Assembly (NCBI GenBank): GCA_014529385.2
Contig: CM043960.1
Coordinates: 121,679,543 to 121,743,542 of the forward strand
Length of the DNA: 64,000 nt
Direction of reading: 5' to 3'
Origin: Adiantum capillus-veneris
Taxonomy: Eukaryota > Streptophyta > Polypodiopsida > Polypodiales > Pteridaceae
The first letter of the stretch is position 1; each line of letters starts with the position of its first letter. Both the position numbers and the translations under genes were made by a program. Positions 10,247 through 21,319 of this stretch are shown here, in pieces. The notes under the pieces are model-generated. The model saw only the letters and a program-made list of their open reading frames with translations. It was not told where the DNA came from and made no database searches.

Positions 10247-10476
10247 TGTTGGAATTAGGGTTGCAGTGAAACGCACATAGCTTGGAGAAGATGAAGGAAG
10301 CTCAAGGCACACAATAGAGAGTGTATTATTGAGTGTGCAATGGAAAGATTGATAGCCCTAGAATGAATGGGCGTATATACAATGCACGGGGGGAAAAACC
10401 TCCTAATGAGGGAAAAAAATGCCCCTGCATTCCTAAGTGTGTTCACACACATCACTACCACATGTATATAGTAACA
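10247..10476 (-). repeat. Element 2, 5' LTR
   Basis: 230 bases, TGTTAC...CCAACA on the minus strand, similar along its length to both LTRs of element 6. Confidence 0.85.
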
Positions 10477-10751
10477 TGACCTCATTCATTAGTAAAGCAC
10501 TGCTACATGGTGGCCCAATGCCTAGAACGGTACCTACAAGTGTGTATCAATCATATGCACCTATGGACCCTCGTGGTCATGTAGCTCCTACCCCTCCCAT
10601 TGTTTCACCAACTTATGCTCCACGACCACAACATCCAAGCCCTTATTTCAATGAGACAATACCAGCTAGCATTAGCATGTCACATCCAACGTCTGCTATG
10701 CCTAGGGCCACACATATGAACTTTGGGCCACCATATGGCATAGCATCGTAA
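10477..10751 (+). pseudogene. Proline-rich exon fragment cut by element 2
   Basis: Immediately outside the element 2 LTR a plus-strand frame is open for about 90 codons to TAA at 10749-10751. It reads MTSFISKALLHGGPMPR, then Pro/Tyr/Ser-rich sequence including YAPMDPRGHVAPTPP and HMNFGPPYGIAS. The composition is not microsatellite-derived and resembles the disordered C-terminus of a plant regulatory protein. The family is not recognised. The frame runs into the LTR with no acceptor site before it, so the upstream part of the exon appears displaced by the insertion. It may also be an older transposon gene. Confidence 0.4.
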
Positions 10752-10990
10752 CTTTGAACCCAAGGGCTGCATATACTTGTTTTTGCTCCTAACGAGAGTT
10801 TTTTCCATAAGTTCTTTGTAGGTAGGCTGACAGTTGAAACTTGATATCCCATTACTTCTAAACTTTAGAGAAAATTTTGAAAAAAATCCGATAGAATTTT
10901 GTTTATGTGTAGTGTATATTTTATAAAAAAAACCATAAATGACCCGTACGATATATTCAACATCTTAGACAATTTGTCTTATGTAATACG
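10752..10990. other. AT-rich spacer
   Basis: No coding or RNA feature seen between the proline-rich frame and the element 3 LTR. Confidence 0.5.
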
Positions 10991-11250
10991 TGTTGGTCTA
11001 AAGGCCCTCTTATCACCTCTCTTGTATATTTTAATACCCCCTTACTCTAAGGGTGTGAACCACCCCTACGGTCACTTAAGTGACCCTAACATTTGTACCC
11101 TCGTACAATATAACATACCATCTAAAAAAGCATGTGATAATTTTACACACATCCCAACCAACTCTCTGCGTTGACCTCTCTCTCTCACGCTCTCTTGTCT
11201 TCAACATTGTTTTGCATCGCATGCACATAGAAGGGTCAACGCTCCCTTCA
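10991..11250 (+). repeat. Element 3, 5' LTR
   Basis: Shares long blocks with 38530-38871, such as GGGTCACTTAAGTGACCC-type sequence and ATGTGATAATTTTACACA. It has only about five CT units where the 3' LTR has nearly 50. Confidence 0.8.
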
Positions 11251-11253
11251 AAA

Positions 11254-11265
11254 TGGTATCACGGC
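11254..11265 (+). other. Element 3 primer binding site (diverged)
   Basis: TGGTATCACGGC sits four bases after the LTR end; it resembles the TGGTATCAGAGC primer site with changes. Confidence 0.55.
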
Positions 11266-11301
11266 AAGGTTCTCACCTCCATCTTGCACAGTAGGTGTTT
11301 G

Positions 11302-11303
<2 letters not shown>

Positions 11304-11361
<58 letters not shown>
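11304..11361. repeat. (CT)n microsatellite
   Basis: About 29 CT units in the 5' untranslated leader of element 3. Confidence 0.9.
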
Positions 11362-11364
<3 letters not shown>

Positions 11365-12195
11365 CTCAACCAGCATCGCTTTCACTCTCTCTCTTCGATT
11401 TCAGCCCAAAGCTTTCTCTCTCTCCTCTCACTACTGCTCATAGCTTCTCTTTGAAGCTTGAGGCTGTGAGAACCTTCCGTTTGCATCACAACAGGAAAGA
11501 ACGGGCAAAATCGATTACACGAGAAAAGTGAAATTTCACAGTTGGATGAAATATCATCAATTTCACAGTACATTGAAGCTTTATAGGCTTAAATTGCATT
11601 TACAAGTTGAGGAAAATTGGGGGTTTTGCCCAATTAGCAAAAATTTCAAAAATTAGATTGTCAAAATTTAGGGCTTTTGCTGAAATTTCAATAATTTGTA
11701 GGCATTGGTGAATGTGTTGCAATTTGTGGCCAATTTGAGCAAAGACTTTGAGTGATGTTCTAGAGTTTTTCAAGAAATTACAGGAAAATGCAGATTTTAT
11801 ATGCATCAAGAACTTTATGTGGCACACATTTATGTATTTTACATGTAGAATACTAGCCGTTGTGTTGATGTATTACTGAAAATACATTTTGCAGCAACTT
11901 TTAATCCATTTGTAGATTTGAGGTTATTGCATATGCACTTTGGTTCTACTGCTCAAGTGGGAGTATTCACGCAAGGAATGTATGCTCTGTTTGTGTGCTG
12001 AAATTTCAGCTTTCATTACTGAAATTTGTCCTTCTTTACTACTGTACACTTGTGATAAAGTGCATGTAACGTAGAGTTACCACTTCTTGCTCTTCTACAC
12101 TGAGTATTGAGCCTGTAAGAGGATAAAAAAGTCTCATTTTTTTGCTTGCTATCATCAAATTACATCATTGAATTTTTTGTCCTTTTTGCACCAAA

Positions 12196-12795
12196 ATGGC
12201 CTCTAATGCATCTACGAGTGGTGAGTCAAAGTCTCTCCTTGAAATCAAGAGGTTTGATGGTTCTGACTGACTTGTGGAATGTAGGGAATCTTATTCCTAA
12301 AAGACTGTGATGATGCACTTTTGGAATTGAAACCTGTAGCTTTGTCAGATGATGATTGGGCTAGGCTTAACAAGAAATATATTGCTTACATCAAGATGAT
12401 TGTGTCTGATGAGGTGCTCATGGACATTGAGCGTCTTGACACTACTTATGCTATCTAGAAAAATTTGACAAATACGTATGAGAATACATCTCCTGTGAAT
12501 CAAGTGCATCTTATGCACAAGCTTGTAAACATGGAGTTGGATGAGTTTAAGCCTGCATCAGAACATTTGAGTGCTTTCACAGGTATCTTGAGTCAGTTGC
12601 AACACTCTAATTTGCAGTCGTTTGGTGACAAGCTAAAGGCCATTTTCTTATTGATGACTTTGCCTGACAGCTGGGAAGCTTTAGTTGTCTCTTTGAGCAA
12701 CAATGATGCTTTGACATTTGATTGTGTACGAGGTTCTATTCTCAATGAAGAGATTAGAAGAACGACCATCGGTGAAAGCAACGGGTCAACTAATG
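12196..12795 (+). pseudogene. Element 3 gag, N-terminal part
   Basis: ATG at 12196 (MASNASTSGESKSLLEIKRFDG), then TGA at 12268. A shifted frame continues FLKDCDDALLELKPV and a TAG near 12456 precedes the open run 12465-12790 (NQVHLMHKLVNMELDEF ... LPDSWEALVVSLSN ... NEEIRRTTIGES). This is the copia gag pattern (UBN2-type capsid). The frame ends at the element 4 junction and resumes at 34352. Confidence 0.8.
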
Positions 12796-13240
12796 TACCC
12801 AACATTTTTCAATAAAAACTATTTCATTTACTTTGCAAAAGTATTTAAGGTTCACATTTTGTTAAGTCATAAAGCGTTCCAACGGAACAATCGGATCAAA
12901 AATTGAACTTTGAAACTATTAACTATGGCTTTTATTCACTTGAAAACAATAAATTGATATAGGAAACTTAAGCCTCAAGAAAGAAGGAGTATTTTTAGGA
13001 AAGAATGAGTATTTTTAGAGAAGAAAGGGAAGTGAGACAAGATTAGAGCTTCTTTTCTTAAAATCCAAGCCACTTCTAAAATTAGAGATTCAAAATCACG
13101 CTTAGAATGCTTGTCCGCAAAAAGAAATTAAATATATATTTATATTTATATTTATTACATAAAAAACAACCACGAACGTGCGTGAATTTATCTTTTTGAT
13201 TTTCGTTATTCTTAGCTTGTGCTTTTGGCTCTTGAGACCC

Positions 13241-13249
13241 TATATAAAG
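13241..13249 (+). promoter_or_regulatory. LTR-1 TATA box
   Basis: TATATAAAG in a block conserved in all complete LTRs (also at 17693, 21763 and 32785), followed by ACTTTCAAGACACACACAC. The conservation marks the element's promoter. Confidence 0.65.
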
Positions 13250-13914
13250 CCCCCTCTTCTTTTACTTTCAAGACACACACACAGAAGTTCTCAAAAGCGG
13301 AAGCTCTCTTGACATAACGCCGAAGTTACCCTCTCTCCCTCAACCTCTCACCCTGAACCATTCCATCTCCAACTCCCTCTCTACCATTGTCATGTTGCCC
13401 TTTGGATTCTTGACTTCTCTTTCTCTATTTCCCTCTTCTCTACCTCGATGTGATGGAATGACTCAAAGCTCGAAGCAAGCTCATGCCGCTCCACCTCCAA
13501 GGAAGGTGCAAAAGAAGGTATCATCTACTCCAATCATAACTTAAGCGGAGGTAATGACTCCACAAGAAGTTGAAGCCGTCCAACCTCCAATACGAGAGGT
13601 AATTGAACATGTCACTAATCCAGTAAGATAAATTATTAATTTTGCATTGCTATTCATGCTGACCTAGGAAGCTAAGCATAGGGATTCTCTTAAACCATCC
13701 AAGAAAGGTGATTCTATCACAAGAAACAAGCATATGTTTTCATAGATTAGTGAACAAACTGTTTAATAAATTGTCACTATTTGTTAAATTGTTATTTCTT
13801 GATAAATTGTTATTATTTGGTAAGTTGTTACTGGTTGATATGAAGAGTTGGTTGATCATTTTTTCAGAACCCTTTAAAGAGAAGAATTGTTAGAAGAATA
13901 TCTTTTGTTCCTTG

Positions 13915-14105
13915 TGGGTAGCGAGATGCCTGGCGGTTAGCGAGATGATCCCTCGGTTCATAGAGATTAAGCTAAGGTTATCGGCTCTCTTTTTATTCCT
14001 TGCAATTAGCAAGATGCCTGGCGGTTAGCAAGATGTCTTGCGGTTAGCGAAATGCCTGGCAGGTAGCAAGATGTCTCACGGTTAACGAGATGGAAAGGTT
14101 GCGCA
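13915..14105. repeat. LTR minisatellite, unit about 18-20 bases
   Basis: Degenerate repeats of GCGGTTAGCGAGATGCCT. The same array lies in LTR-3 (18358-18535), LTR-4 (22330-22505) and LTR-6 (33470-33650), with variable unit numbers. Confidence 0.7.
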
Positions 14106-14546
14106 GTTCGTGGTTAGCAAATAAATAAATCCTTTGCAAAGGCTCTGTTCGTTAGACAGAGAAAGTCCGCAGGTAGCGGCAACTCATAAGAAATTGAAAA
14201 AGTTTATTTTGTTGAAATATAGGATTGTCTTCAGTAGGCCTTGTTTGAATTTTTGGGAGACTACTATCCTAATGGATATTAGTCTACGGATGGGTGGACC
14301 CAATTAGTCGGGTACTTTTCACAAGATTATTAGCTAGTTAAGTATAAGTCTCATATCACACCTATGATTTATGAATGGTGGCCATGTCTCTTAAACGTCG
14401 GAAAAAAGGCGTTGTTTATAGATCTTAAGTATATCAATGAGATTTTATCTTTGTGATATAGGAATTAGCTTCCATTAAAATCCCTGGATTATCGATCTAG
14501 CTTGTGGTGTATGACCCTTACAACCACCATCACGATGGATAGAGAA

Positions 14547-15240
14547 CTTCCTCTTTTCTATTGCTTCTACGTTGGAAAACCCTTAGAACAATGCTATTTA
14601 CATGAAAAATCAAAAAAAAAAAAATTGTTTCTCAAACAAATGCAACCAAGAAGAATGGAGAAGTAATGGATGGTTAAGTCATGTGATTGAGATAGTTATG
14701 GCTAGTTAAGTCATGTGATTGAGTTTTGATGATTGGATAAGTCAAGGTTGGTTAAGTCATATAATTGAGTTTTAATGGATCGGATAAGGAATGATTGGTT
14801 AAGTCATACTATTAAGCTTTTAGTGGACTAGATAAGTCTAAGTTTGAAAAATAGCCTATTGATTTGAGTTATTATAAACATTGATGTACACTCATAGGAA
14901 TCTTCAAATCACTTCTACGTTGGAAAACCCTCAAAACAATGCTATTTACATGAAAATTCAAAAAAAAAGAAATTGTTGCTCAAACAAATGCAACCACCTT
15001 CTTTTAAAGGAGAGGGTGTTGATATTGAGAAAGATGCAGAGCACCTGCAAATCAAGCAATATTAGGGATGTTTTTCCTCTTAGGAGAAGTGAAATTATGG
15101 TGGAAAAAACATTTTCGTGACATGTGAGTATTACACGACTCTCAGAATTGGTGAGAAATCAAACAAGCGGTGAAGGAAAGATACTTACCCCCTGTCCATG
15201 AAGCGATAAAGATGAATGAGTTCTTTAGCTTGAAACAATA
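14547..15240 (+). pseudogene. Element 4 internal region, gag fragment 1
   Basis: Two starts of the internal region occur (14566 and 14920, each with ACGTTGGAAAACCC), separated by the GGTTAAGTCATG minisatellite. The gag N-terminal part follows (GEVKLWWKK-type sequence near 15090) and stops at 15240 where the DNA switches to an inverted LTR fragment. There is no zinc knuckle, so it is non-functional. Confidence 0.6.
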
Positions 15241-15285
15241 TTCACACCACACTCATCCACTCACACCACACTCATCCATTCTTCT

Positions 15286-15860
15286 TGTTTTATATTTATT
15301 TTGTTGAAATATAGGATTTTCTTCAGTAGGCCTTGTTTGAATTTTTTGGTATTGTTTAAGGGGCTGTATAAAAGAACATGTGTCCGGAATTAATAAAGGG
15401 ACATTGTTTGTATATGTAAAACAATGTGGTAGTAATTAGAAAACAAGAAGAATGGATGAGTGTGGTGTAAGAAGTGGGAGACTAGTATCCTAATGCATAT
15501 TAGTCTACGGATGGGTGGACCCAATTAGTCGGGTACGTTTCACAGATTATTAGCTAGTTAAGTATAAGTCTCATATCACACCTATGAAAAAAAGGCAATG
15601 TTTATAGATCTTAAGTATGTCAATGATATTTTATCTTCGTGATATAGGAATTAGCTCGCATTAAAATCCCTTGATTATCGAGCTGGCCTGTGGTGTATGA
15701 CCCTTACAACCACGATCACTATGGATAGAGGACTTCCTCTCTTCTATTGCTTGTATCTCTGCTTCGTGGAAACGGAGTAGGGTGTCGTCAATGGAGCTTG
15801 AAAATAAGGGAAGACCATCTATCAAGTCACCCCAATCTTCTCGGGGTTAGGGACCTCACA
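15286..15860 (+). repeat. Element 4 LTR-2, 3' fragment
   Basis: Matches the last 0.6 kb of the complete LTRs, ending GGACCTCACA directly before a primer site. It is preceded (15241-15285) by a short inverted LTR piece. Confidence 0.7.
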
Positions 15861-15861
15861 A

Positions 15862-15875
15862 TTGGTATCAGAGCA
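15862..15875 (+). other. Element 4 primer binding site
   Basis: TTGGTATCAGAGCA right after the LTR end; the same site recurs at 30187 and 30999, so three LTR/internal junctions survive. Confidence 0.8.
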
Positions 15876-16104
15876 TAGGTTAAAAATATTTAAGTGGCTA
15901 CTTCAAGCTTCATCCTATGTATGGTTTTCTATACCCATTACCTGACTCACAAAGATATTACGATATGTCACTTGATGTGTATCACACTTGTGGTTGAAAC
16001 TTCTATTGTATTCTCATCATTGAGAGGTTTTTCTAGATACCTATATGACGTTTTGATATCTTTATGAATAAAAAGATTGAGTTATTGTTCTGCAAAAAAA
16101 TTGT

Positions 16105-16345
16105 ATGACTGGTTAAGTCATGTAAGTTATTTTTTGTGGATTGGAGAAGCCATGGCTGGTTAAGTCATGTGATTGAGATAGTTATGGCTGGTTAAGTCAT
16201 GTGATTGAGATAGTCATGGCTGGTTAAGTTATGTGATTGAGTTTTGATGGATTGGATAAGTCAAGATTGGTTAAGTCATGTGATTTAGTTTTAATGGATC
16301 GGTTAAGGAATAATTGGTTAAGTCATACGATAAAGCTTTTAGTGG
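16105..16345. repeat. Internal minisatellite GGTTAAGTCATGTGATTGAG
   Basis: Degenerate repeats of about 20-45 bases centred on GGTTAAGTCATG. Equivalent arrays lie at 14665-14830, 19018-19210 and 31235-31470, always between primer site and gag. Confidence 0.7.
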
Positions 16346-16539
16346 ACTGGATAAGTCTAAGTTTGGAAAATACCCTATTGATTTGAGTTATTATAAACAT
16401 TGATGTATACTCAAGGGAATCCTCAAGTCACTTCTACGTTGGAAAACCCTCAGAACGATGCTATTTACATGAAAATTCAAGAAAAGAAAATTGTTGCTCA
16501 AACAAATGCAACCACCTTCTTTTAAAGGAGACGGTTATT

Positions 16540-17155
16540 GAGAAAGATGCCTAAGTATGGATTGAAGCTATGGATGATAATTTCTTTGCTACAAGGACCA
16601 CACTTGCAAATCAAGCGATGTTAGGGATGTTTTGCTCCTCTCAGGAGAAGTGAAATTATGGTGGAAAAAACATTGTCGTGACATGTGAGTATTAGAGACC
16701 TCTCAGAGTTGGTGAGAAATCAAACAAGTGGTGAAGGAAAGATACTTACACCATGTCCATGAAGCAATAAAGATCTTATCCTTGGAAGAGTACTACTCAA
16801 AATTTGTAAGTCTTAGACGTTACGCACCGCCAATGACCATAGAGCAGCAGGTAGCTCACTTTTGTCAAGGTTTAAAAGAACCAATTAGCTCGCGATTGGA
16901 AGCCCTAAAACCTACCACCGTACAAGATGCTTTACTACGAGCTAAACCCTTAATGAAAGAACAAGGGATTACAAAAAGAATTAAACAAATTCAAAGCTTG
17001 AGAGGTAGACAACCACAAAGAGCTTATGCTGGTAATGTGCAAGATCCTCCATGCTTGAATGTTAAATGCTTTGAATGTGGATAGTTGGGACATTATCAGA
17101 ACACTTGCCCACGACTGACTAATGAAGCAATAGTAGCAAGTGAAGTAGACTAAGG
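16540..17155 (+). pseudogene. Element 4 gag, copy 2
   Basis: The Ty3/gypsy gag domain is recognisable: LWWKKHCRDM near 16670, then an open frame 16728-17084 with LSLEEYYSKFVSLRRYAPP, FCQGLKEPISSRLEAL and the zinc knuckle start VKCFECG. A TAG replaces Glu inside the knuckle (17083). The 3' part of the knuckle (HYQNTCP) follows in frame. The Lys/Arg-rich stretch before the knuckle is typical of nucleocapsid. No protease or polymerase follows; the polypurine tract and LTR-3 come about 100 bases later. Confidence 0.75.
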
Positions 17156-17260
17156 ACACCACCCTTTTGGACATAATGATGGTCAACCTAGTCATAAGAG
17201 TAGGAGTACCCTCACTTTTCCTCAAGATAAGAACATCTTGAATCCCTAAGTTGGGGAGAT

Positions 17261-18804
17261 TGTAATGTACCCAACATTTTTCAATAAAAACTATTTCATT
17301 ACTTGGCAAAAGTTTTTAAGATTCTCATTTTGTTAAGTCATAAAGCGTTTCAATGGAACAATCTGATAAGAAATCGAACTTTGAAACTATTAATTATGGC
17401 TTTTATTCACTAGGAAACAATAGAATGATATAGGAAACTTAAGCCTCAAGAAAGAAGGAGTACTTTTAGAGAAGAAAAGGAAGTGAGACAAAATTAGAGC
17501 TTCTTTTCTTGGAATCCAAGCCTCTTCTAAAATGAGAGACTCAAAATTGCGCATAGGAATGTTTGTACGTAAAAGAATTTAAAAAGATATATATACATTT
17601 ATTTATTTAATAAAGAAACAACCGCGAACGTGCACGAACTTATCTTTTTGCTTTTCGCTATTCTTAGCTTGTGCTTTTGGCTCTTGAGAGCCTATATAAA
17701 GGTCCCTCTTCCCTCACTTTCAAGACACACACACACAGAAGTTCTCAGAAGGGGAATCTCTCTTTCCATAACGCTAGAGTTACCCTCTCTCCCTCAACCA
17801 TCTCCATCTCCAACTCCCTCTCTACCATTGTCGTGTTGTCCTTCGGATTCTTGACTTCTCTTTTCCTCTTCTCTACCTCGATATGATGGCTCCAAAATGA
17901 GTGACTCGAAGCTTGAAGCATGCTCATGCTGCTCCACCTCCAAGGAAGGTGCAAAAGAAGGTATCATCTACTCCAATCATAACTCAAGCGGAGGTATTGA
18001 CTCCATAAGAAGTTGAAGCCGTCCAACCTCCAACACGGGAGGTAATCAAACATGTCGCTAATTCAGTAATATATCATTAATATTGTAATGCTATTCATGT
18101 TGACTTGGGAAGCTAAGCATAGGGATTCTCTTAAGTCATCCAAGAAAGGTGATTCTATCACAAGAAACAAGCATATGTTTTCATAGATTAGTGAAAAAAA
18201 TGTTGATAAATTGTCATTATTTGTTAAATTAATATTTCCTGATAAATTTCTATTGTTTGATAAGTTGTTACTGGTTGATATGAAGAGTTGGTTGATCATT
18301 TTTGAAGAACCATTTAAAGAGAAAAATTGTTGGAAGAATATCTTTGTTCCTCATGGGGTAGCGAGATGCCTTGTGGTTAGCGAGATGATCCCTCGGTTAA
18401 CAGAGATTAAGCTAACGTTATTGGATCTCTTTTTATCCCTTGCAGTTAGCGAGATGCCTGGCGGTTATAGCAAGATGCCTCGCGGTTAGCAGAATGTCTG
18501 GAAGTTAGCAAGATGTCTCGCGATTAACGAGATGGAAAGATTGCATAATTTACGGTTAGCAAATAAATAAATCCTTTGCAAAGGCTCTGTTGGTTAGACC
18601 GAGAAAGTTCGTAGGTAGCGGCAACTCATAAGAAATTGAAAAGGTTGAAATATAGGATTTTCTTCATTAGGCTTTGTTTGAATTGTTTTGGTATTGTTTC
18701 AAGGGCTGTATAAAAGAACATGGGTCCGGAATTAATAAATGAACATTGTTTGTAAATGTAAAACGATATGGTAGTAATAAAAAAACAAGAAGAATGGATG
18801 AGTG
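17261..18804 (+). repeat. Element 4 LTR-3 (3' end missing)
   Basis: Begins TGTAATGTACCCAAC after TTGGGGAGAT. TATATAAAG at 17693. It breaks at about 18804 at GTGTGGTG and joins post-primer-site sequence GGCTACTTCAAGC; the shared GTGG suggests a microhomology deletion that removed the LTR end and primer site. Confidence 0.7.
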
Positions 18805-19439
18805 TGGTGGCTACTTCAAGCTTCATCGTATGTATGGTTTTCTATACCCATTACCTGACTCACAAAGATATTACGATATGTCACACTATGTGTATCACAC
18901 TTGTGGTTGAAACTTCTATTGTATTTTCTTATTGAGAGGTTTTTCTAGATACCTATGTAACCTTTTGATATCTTTATGAATAAAAAGATTAGTTATTGTT
19001 CTTCAAAAAAATTGTATGACTGGTTAAGTCATGTAGGTTATTTTTGGTGGATGAGTCATGGATGGTTAAGTCATGTGATTGAGATAGTTATGGCTGGTTA
19101 GGTCATGCGATTGAGTTTTGATGATTGGATAAGTCAAGGTTGGTTAAGTCATATGATTGAGTTTTAATGGATCGGATAAGGAATGATTGGTAAGTCATAC
19201 GATTAAGCTTTTAGTGGACTGGATAAGTCTAAGTTTGAAAAATAGCCTATTGATTTGAGTTATTATAAACATTGATGTACACTCATGGGAATCTTCAAAT
19301 CACTTCTACGTTGGAAAACCCTCAGAACAATGCTATTTACATGAAAATTCAAAAAAAAGAAATTTTTGCTCAAACAAATGCAACCACCTTCTTTTAAAGG
19401 AGAGGGTGTTGATATTGAGAAAGATGCAGAAGTATGGAT

Positions 19440-19983
19440 TGAAGCTATGGATTATTAGTTCTCTGCTGTAAGGACCGCACCTGCAAATCAAGCAATGTTA
19501 GGGATGTTTTTCCTCTTAGGAGAAGTGAAATTATGGTGGAAAAAACATTGTCGTGACATGTGAGTATTACAGGACTCTGTGAATTGGTGAGAAATCAAAC
19601 AAGCGGTGAAGGAAAGATACTTACCTCCTGTCCATGAAGTAATAAAGATGAATGAGTTCTTTAGCTTGAAACAATACAGCTTATCCTTGGAAGAGTACTA
19701 CTCAAAATTTGTGGCTTAGACGTTACACACCATGTCAAGCTTTAAAAGAATCAATTAGCTCGCGATTGGAAGCCCTAAAACCTTCCACCGTACAAGATGC
19801 TTTACTACGAGCTAAACCCTTAATGAAAGAACAAGGGATTACAAGAAGAATTGAACAAAATCAGAGCTTCAAAGGTAGACAACCACAGAGAGCTTATGCT
19901 GCTAATGTGCAAGATTCTACACGCTTGAATGTTAAATGCTTTGAATGTGGAGAGTTGGGACATTATCAGAACACTTGCCCATG
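19440..19983 (+). pseudogene. Element 4 gag, copy 3
   Basis: Gag with an internal deletion in the LRRY...FCQGLKE region (a short frame from 19709). It retains ALLRAKPLMKEQGITRR and a complete zinc knuckle CFECGELGHYQNTC. A stop follows directly. Its tail is fused at about 20039 to the start of an LTR. Confidence 0.7.
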
Positions 19984-20219
19984 ACTGACTAATGAAGCAA
20001 CAGTAGCAAGTGAAGTAGATAAGGACACCATCCTTATGGATAAAAACTATTTCATTTACTTTGCAAAATTATTTAAGGTTTGCATTTTGTTAATTCATAA
20101 AACGTTTCAATGGAATGATTGGATAAAAAATCGGACTCTGAAACCTACCACCGTACAAGATGCTTTACTACGAGCTAAACCCTTAATGAAAGAACAAGGG
20201 ATTACATAGCTTTAACTTT

Positions 20220-20798
20220 GAAAGCTATGGATGATTATTTCTCTCTACAAGGACCACACCTGCAAATCAAGCGATGTTAGGGACGTTTTGCCTCTCAGGA
20301 GAAGTGAAATTATGGTGGAAAAAACATTGTCGTGACATGTGAGTATTACAGAACTCTCAGAATTGGTGAGAAATCAAACAAGTGGTGAAGGAAAGATACT
20401 TACCCCCTGTCCATGAAGCAATAAAGATGAATGAGTTCTTTAGCTTGAAACAGTACAGCTTATCCTTGGAAGAGTACTACCCAAAATTTGTAAGGCTTAG
20501 ACGTTACGCACGGCCAATGACCATAGAGCAGCAGGTAGATCGATTTTGTCAAGGTTTAAAAGAACCAATTAGCTCGCGATTGGAAGCCATAAAACCTACC
20601 ACCGTACAAGATGCTTTACTACGAGCTAAACTCTTAATGAAAGAACAAGGGATTACAAGAAGAATTGAACAAAACCAGAGCTTCAGAGGTAGACAACCAC
20701 AGAGAGATTATGTTGCTAATGTGCAATATTCTCCACGCTTGAATGTTAAATACTTTGAATGTGGAGAGTTGGGACATTATCAGAACACTTGCCCATGA
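20220..20798 (+). pseudogene. Element 4 gag, copy 4 (best preserved)
   Basis: The 138-codon frame 20382-20798 gives VKERYLPPVHEAIKMNEFF, SLEEYYPKFVRLRRYARP, CQGLKEPISSRL and the zinc knuckle ECGELGHYQNTC. The first knuckle cysteine is changed (VKYFECG), so zinc binding is probably impaired. The N-terminal part (LWWKKHCRDM) is in the same region but broken by stops near 20340-20370. Confidence 0.7.
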
Positions 20799-20967
20799 TG
20801 ACTAATGAAGCAATAGTAGCAACTGAAGTAGACTAAGGACACCACCCTTTTGTACAAAATGATGGATAAAAACTATTTCATTTACTTTGCAAAAGTATTT
20901 AAGGTTTGCATTTTGTTAAGTCATAAAGCGTTTCAATGGAACGATCGGATAGAAAATCTGACTCTGA

Positions 20968-21212
20968 AACCTACCACCGTACAAGATGCTTTACTACGAG
21001 CTAAACCCTTAATGAAAGAACAAGGGATTACAAGAAGAATTGAACAAAATCAGAGATTCAGAGGTAGACAACCACAGAGAGCTTATGTTGCTAATGTGCA
21101 AGATCCTCCACGCTTGAATGTTAAATGCTTTGAATGTGCAGAGTTAGGACATTATCAAAACACTTTCCCACGACTGACTACTCAAGCAACAGTAGCAAGT
21201 GAAGTAGACTAA
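20968..21212 (+). pseudogene. Element 4 gag C-terminal fragment, copy 5
   Basis: From KPTTVQDALLRAKPL to the zinc knuckle CFECAELGHYQNTF and the end ATVASEVD. The last knuckle cysteine is Phe, so the knuckle is damaged. It is followed by the polypurine tract and LTR-4. Confidence 0.7.
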
Positions 21213-21319
21213 GGACACCACCCTTTTGGACATAATGATGGTCGAGCTAGTAATAAGAGTAGGAGCACCCTCACTTTTCCTCAAGATAAGAACATCTTGA
21301 ATCCCTAAGTTGGGGAGAT

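Larger units (their letters stand above)
7398..10476 (-). mobile_element. Element 2: truncated Ty1/copia, same family as element 6
   Basis: Minus-strand order from 10476: LTR, primer site, gag, protease, integrase. It is cut at 7398 by the element 1 LTR, and reverse transcriptase, RNase H and 3' LTR are absent from the window. The protein fragments match element 6 (45584-50659) closely throughout, for example DVGDVEDMAGL against DVGDVEDVAGL. The LTR is 230 bases against 228. Several stops and frameshifts make it inactive. Confidence 0.85.
12796..14546 (+). repeat. Element 4 LTR-1 (3' end missing)
   Basis: Starts at ...TGTACCCAAC, has a TATATAAAG promoter box at 13241 and the GCGAGATGCC minisatellite at about 13915-14100. 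It breaks off near 14546 where other LTRs continue, joining internal sequence CTACGTTGGAAAACCC. A stretch present in other LTRs near 14250 is also missing. Confidence 0.7.
20039..21212 (+). repeat. Chimeric LTR-start/gag tandem repeats
   Basis: About 105 bases of LTR start (20039-20143 and 20865-20967) are each fused, at the same GACTCTGAAAC|CTACCACC junction, to the middle of gag. The gag tails enter both LTR pieces through the same GATAAAAAC junction. Identical chimeric joints twice in a row indicate that one recombinant formed and was then tandemly duplicated. Confidence 0.75.

Noticed and set aside
12960-14100. CRISPR-like array from the LTR minisatellite
   Set aside because: Repeats are degenerate, adjacent without spacers, and lie in a plant LTR.
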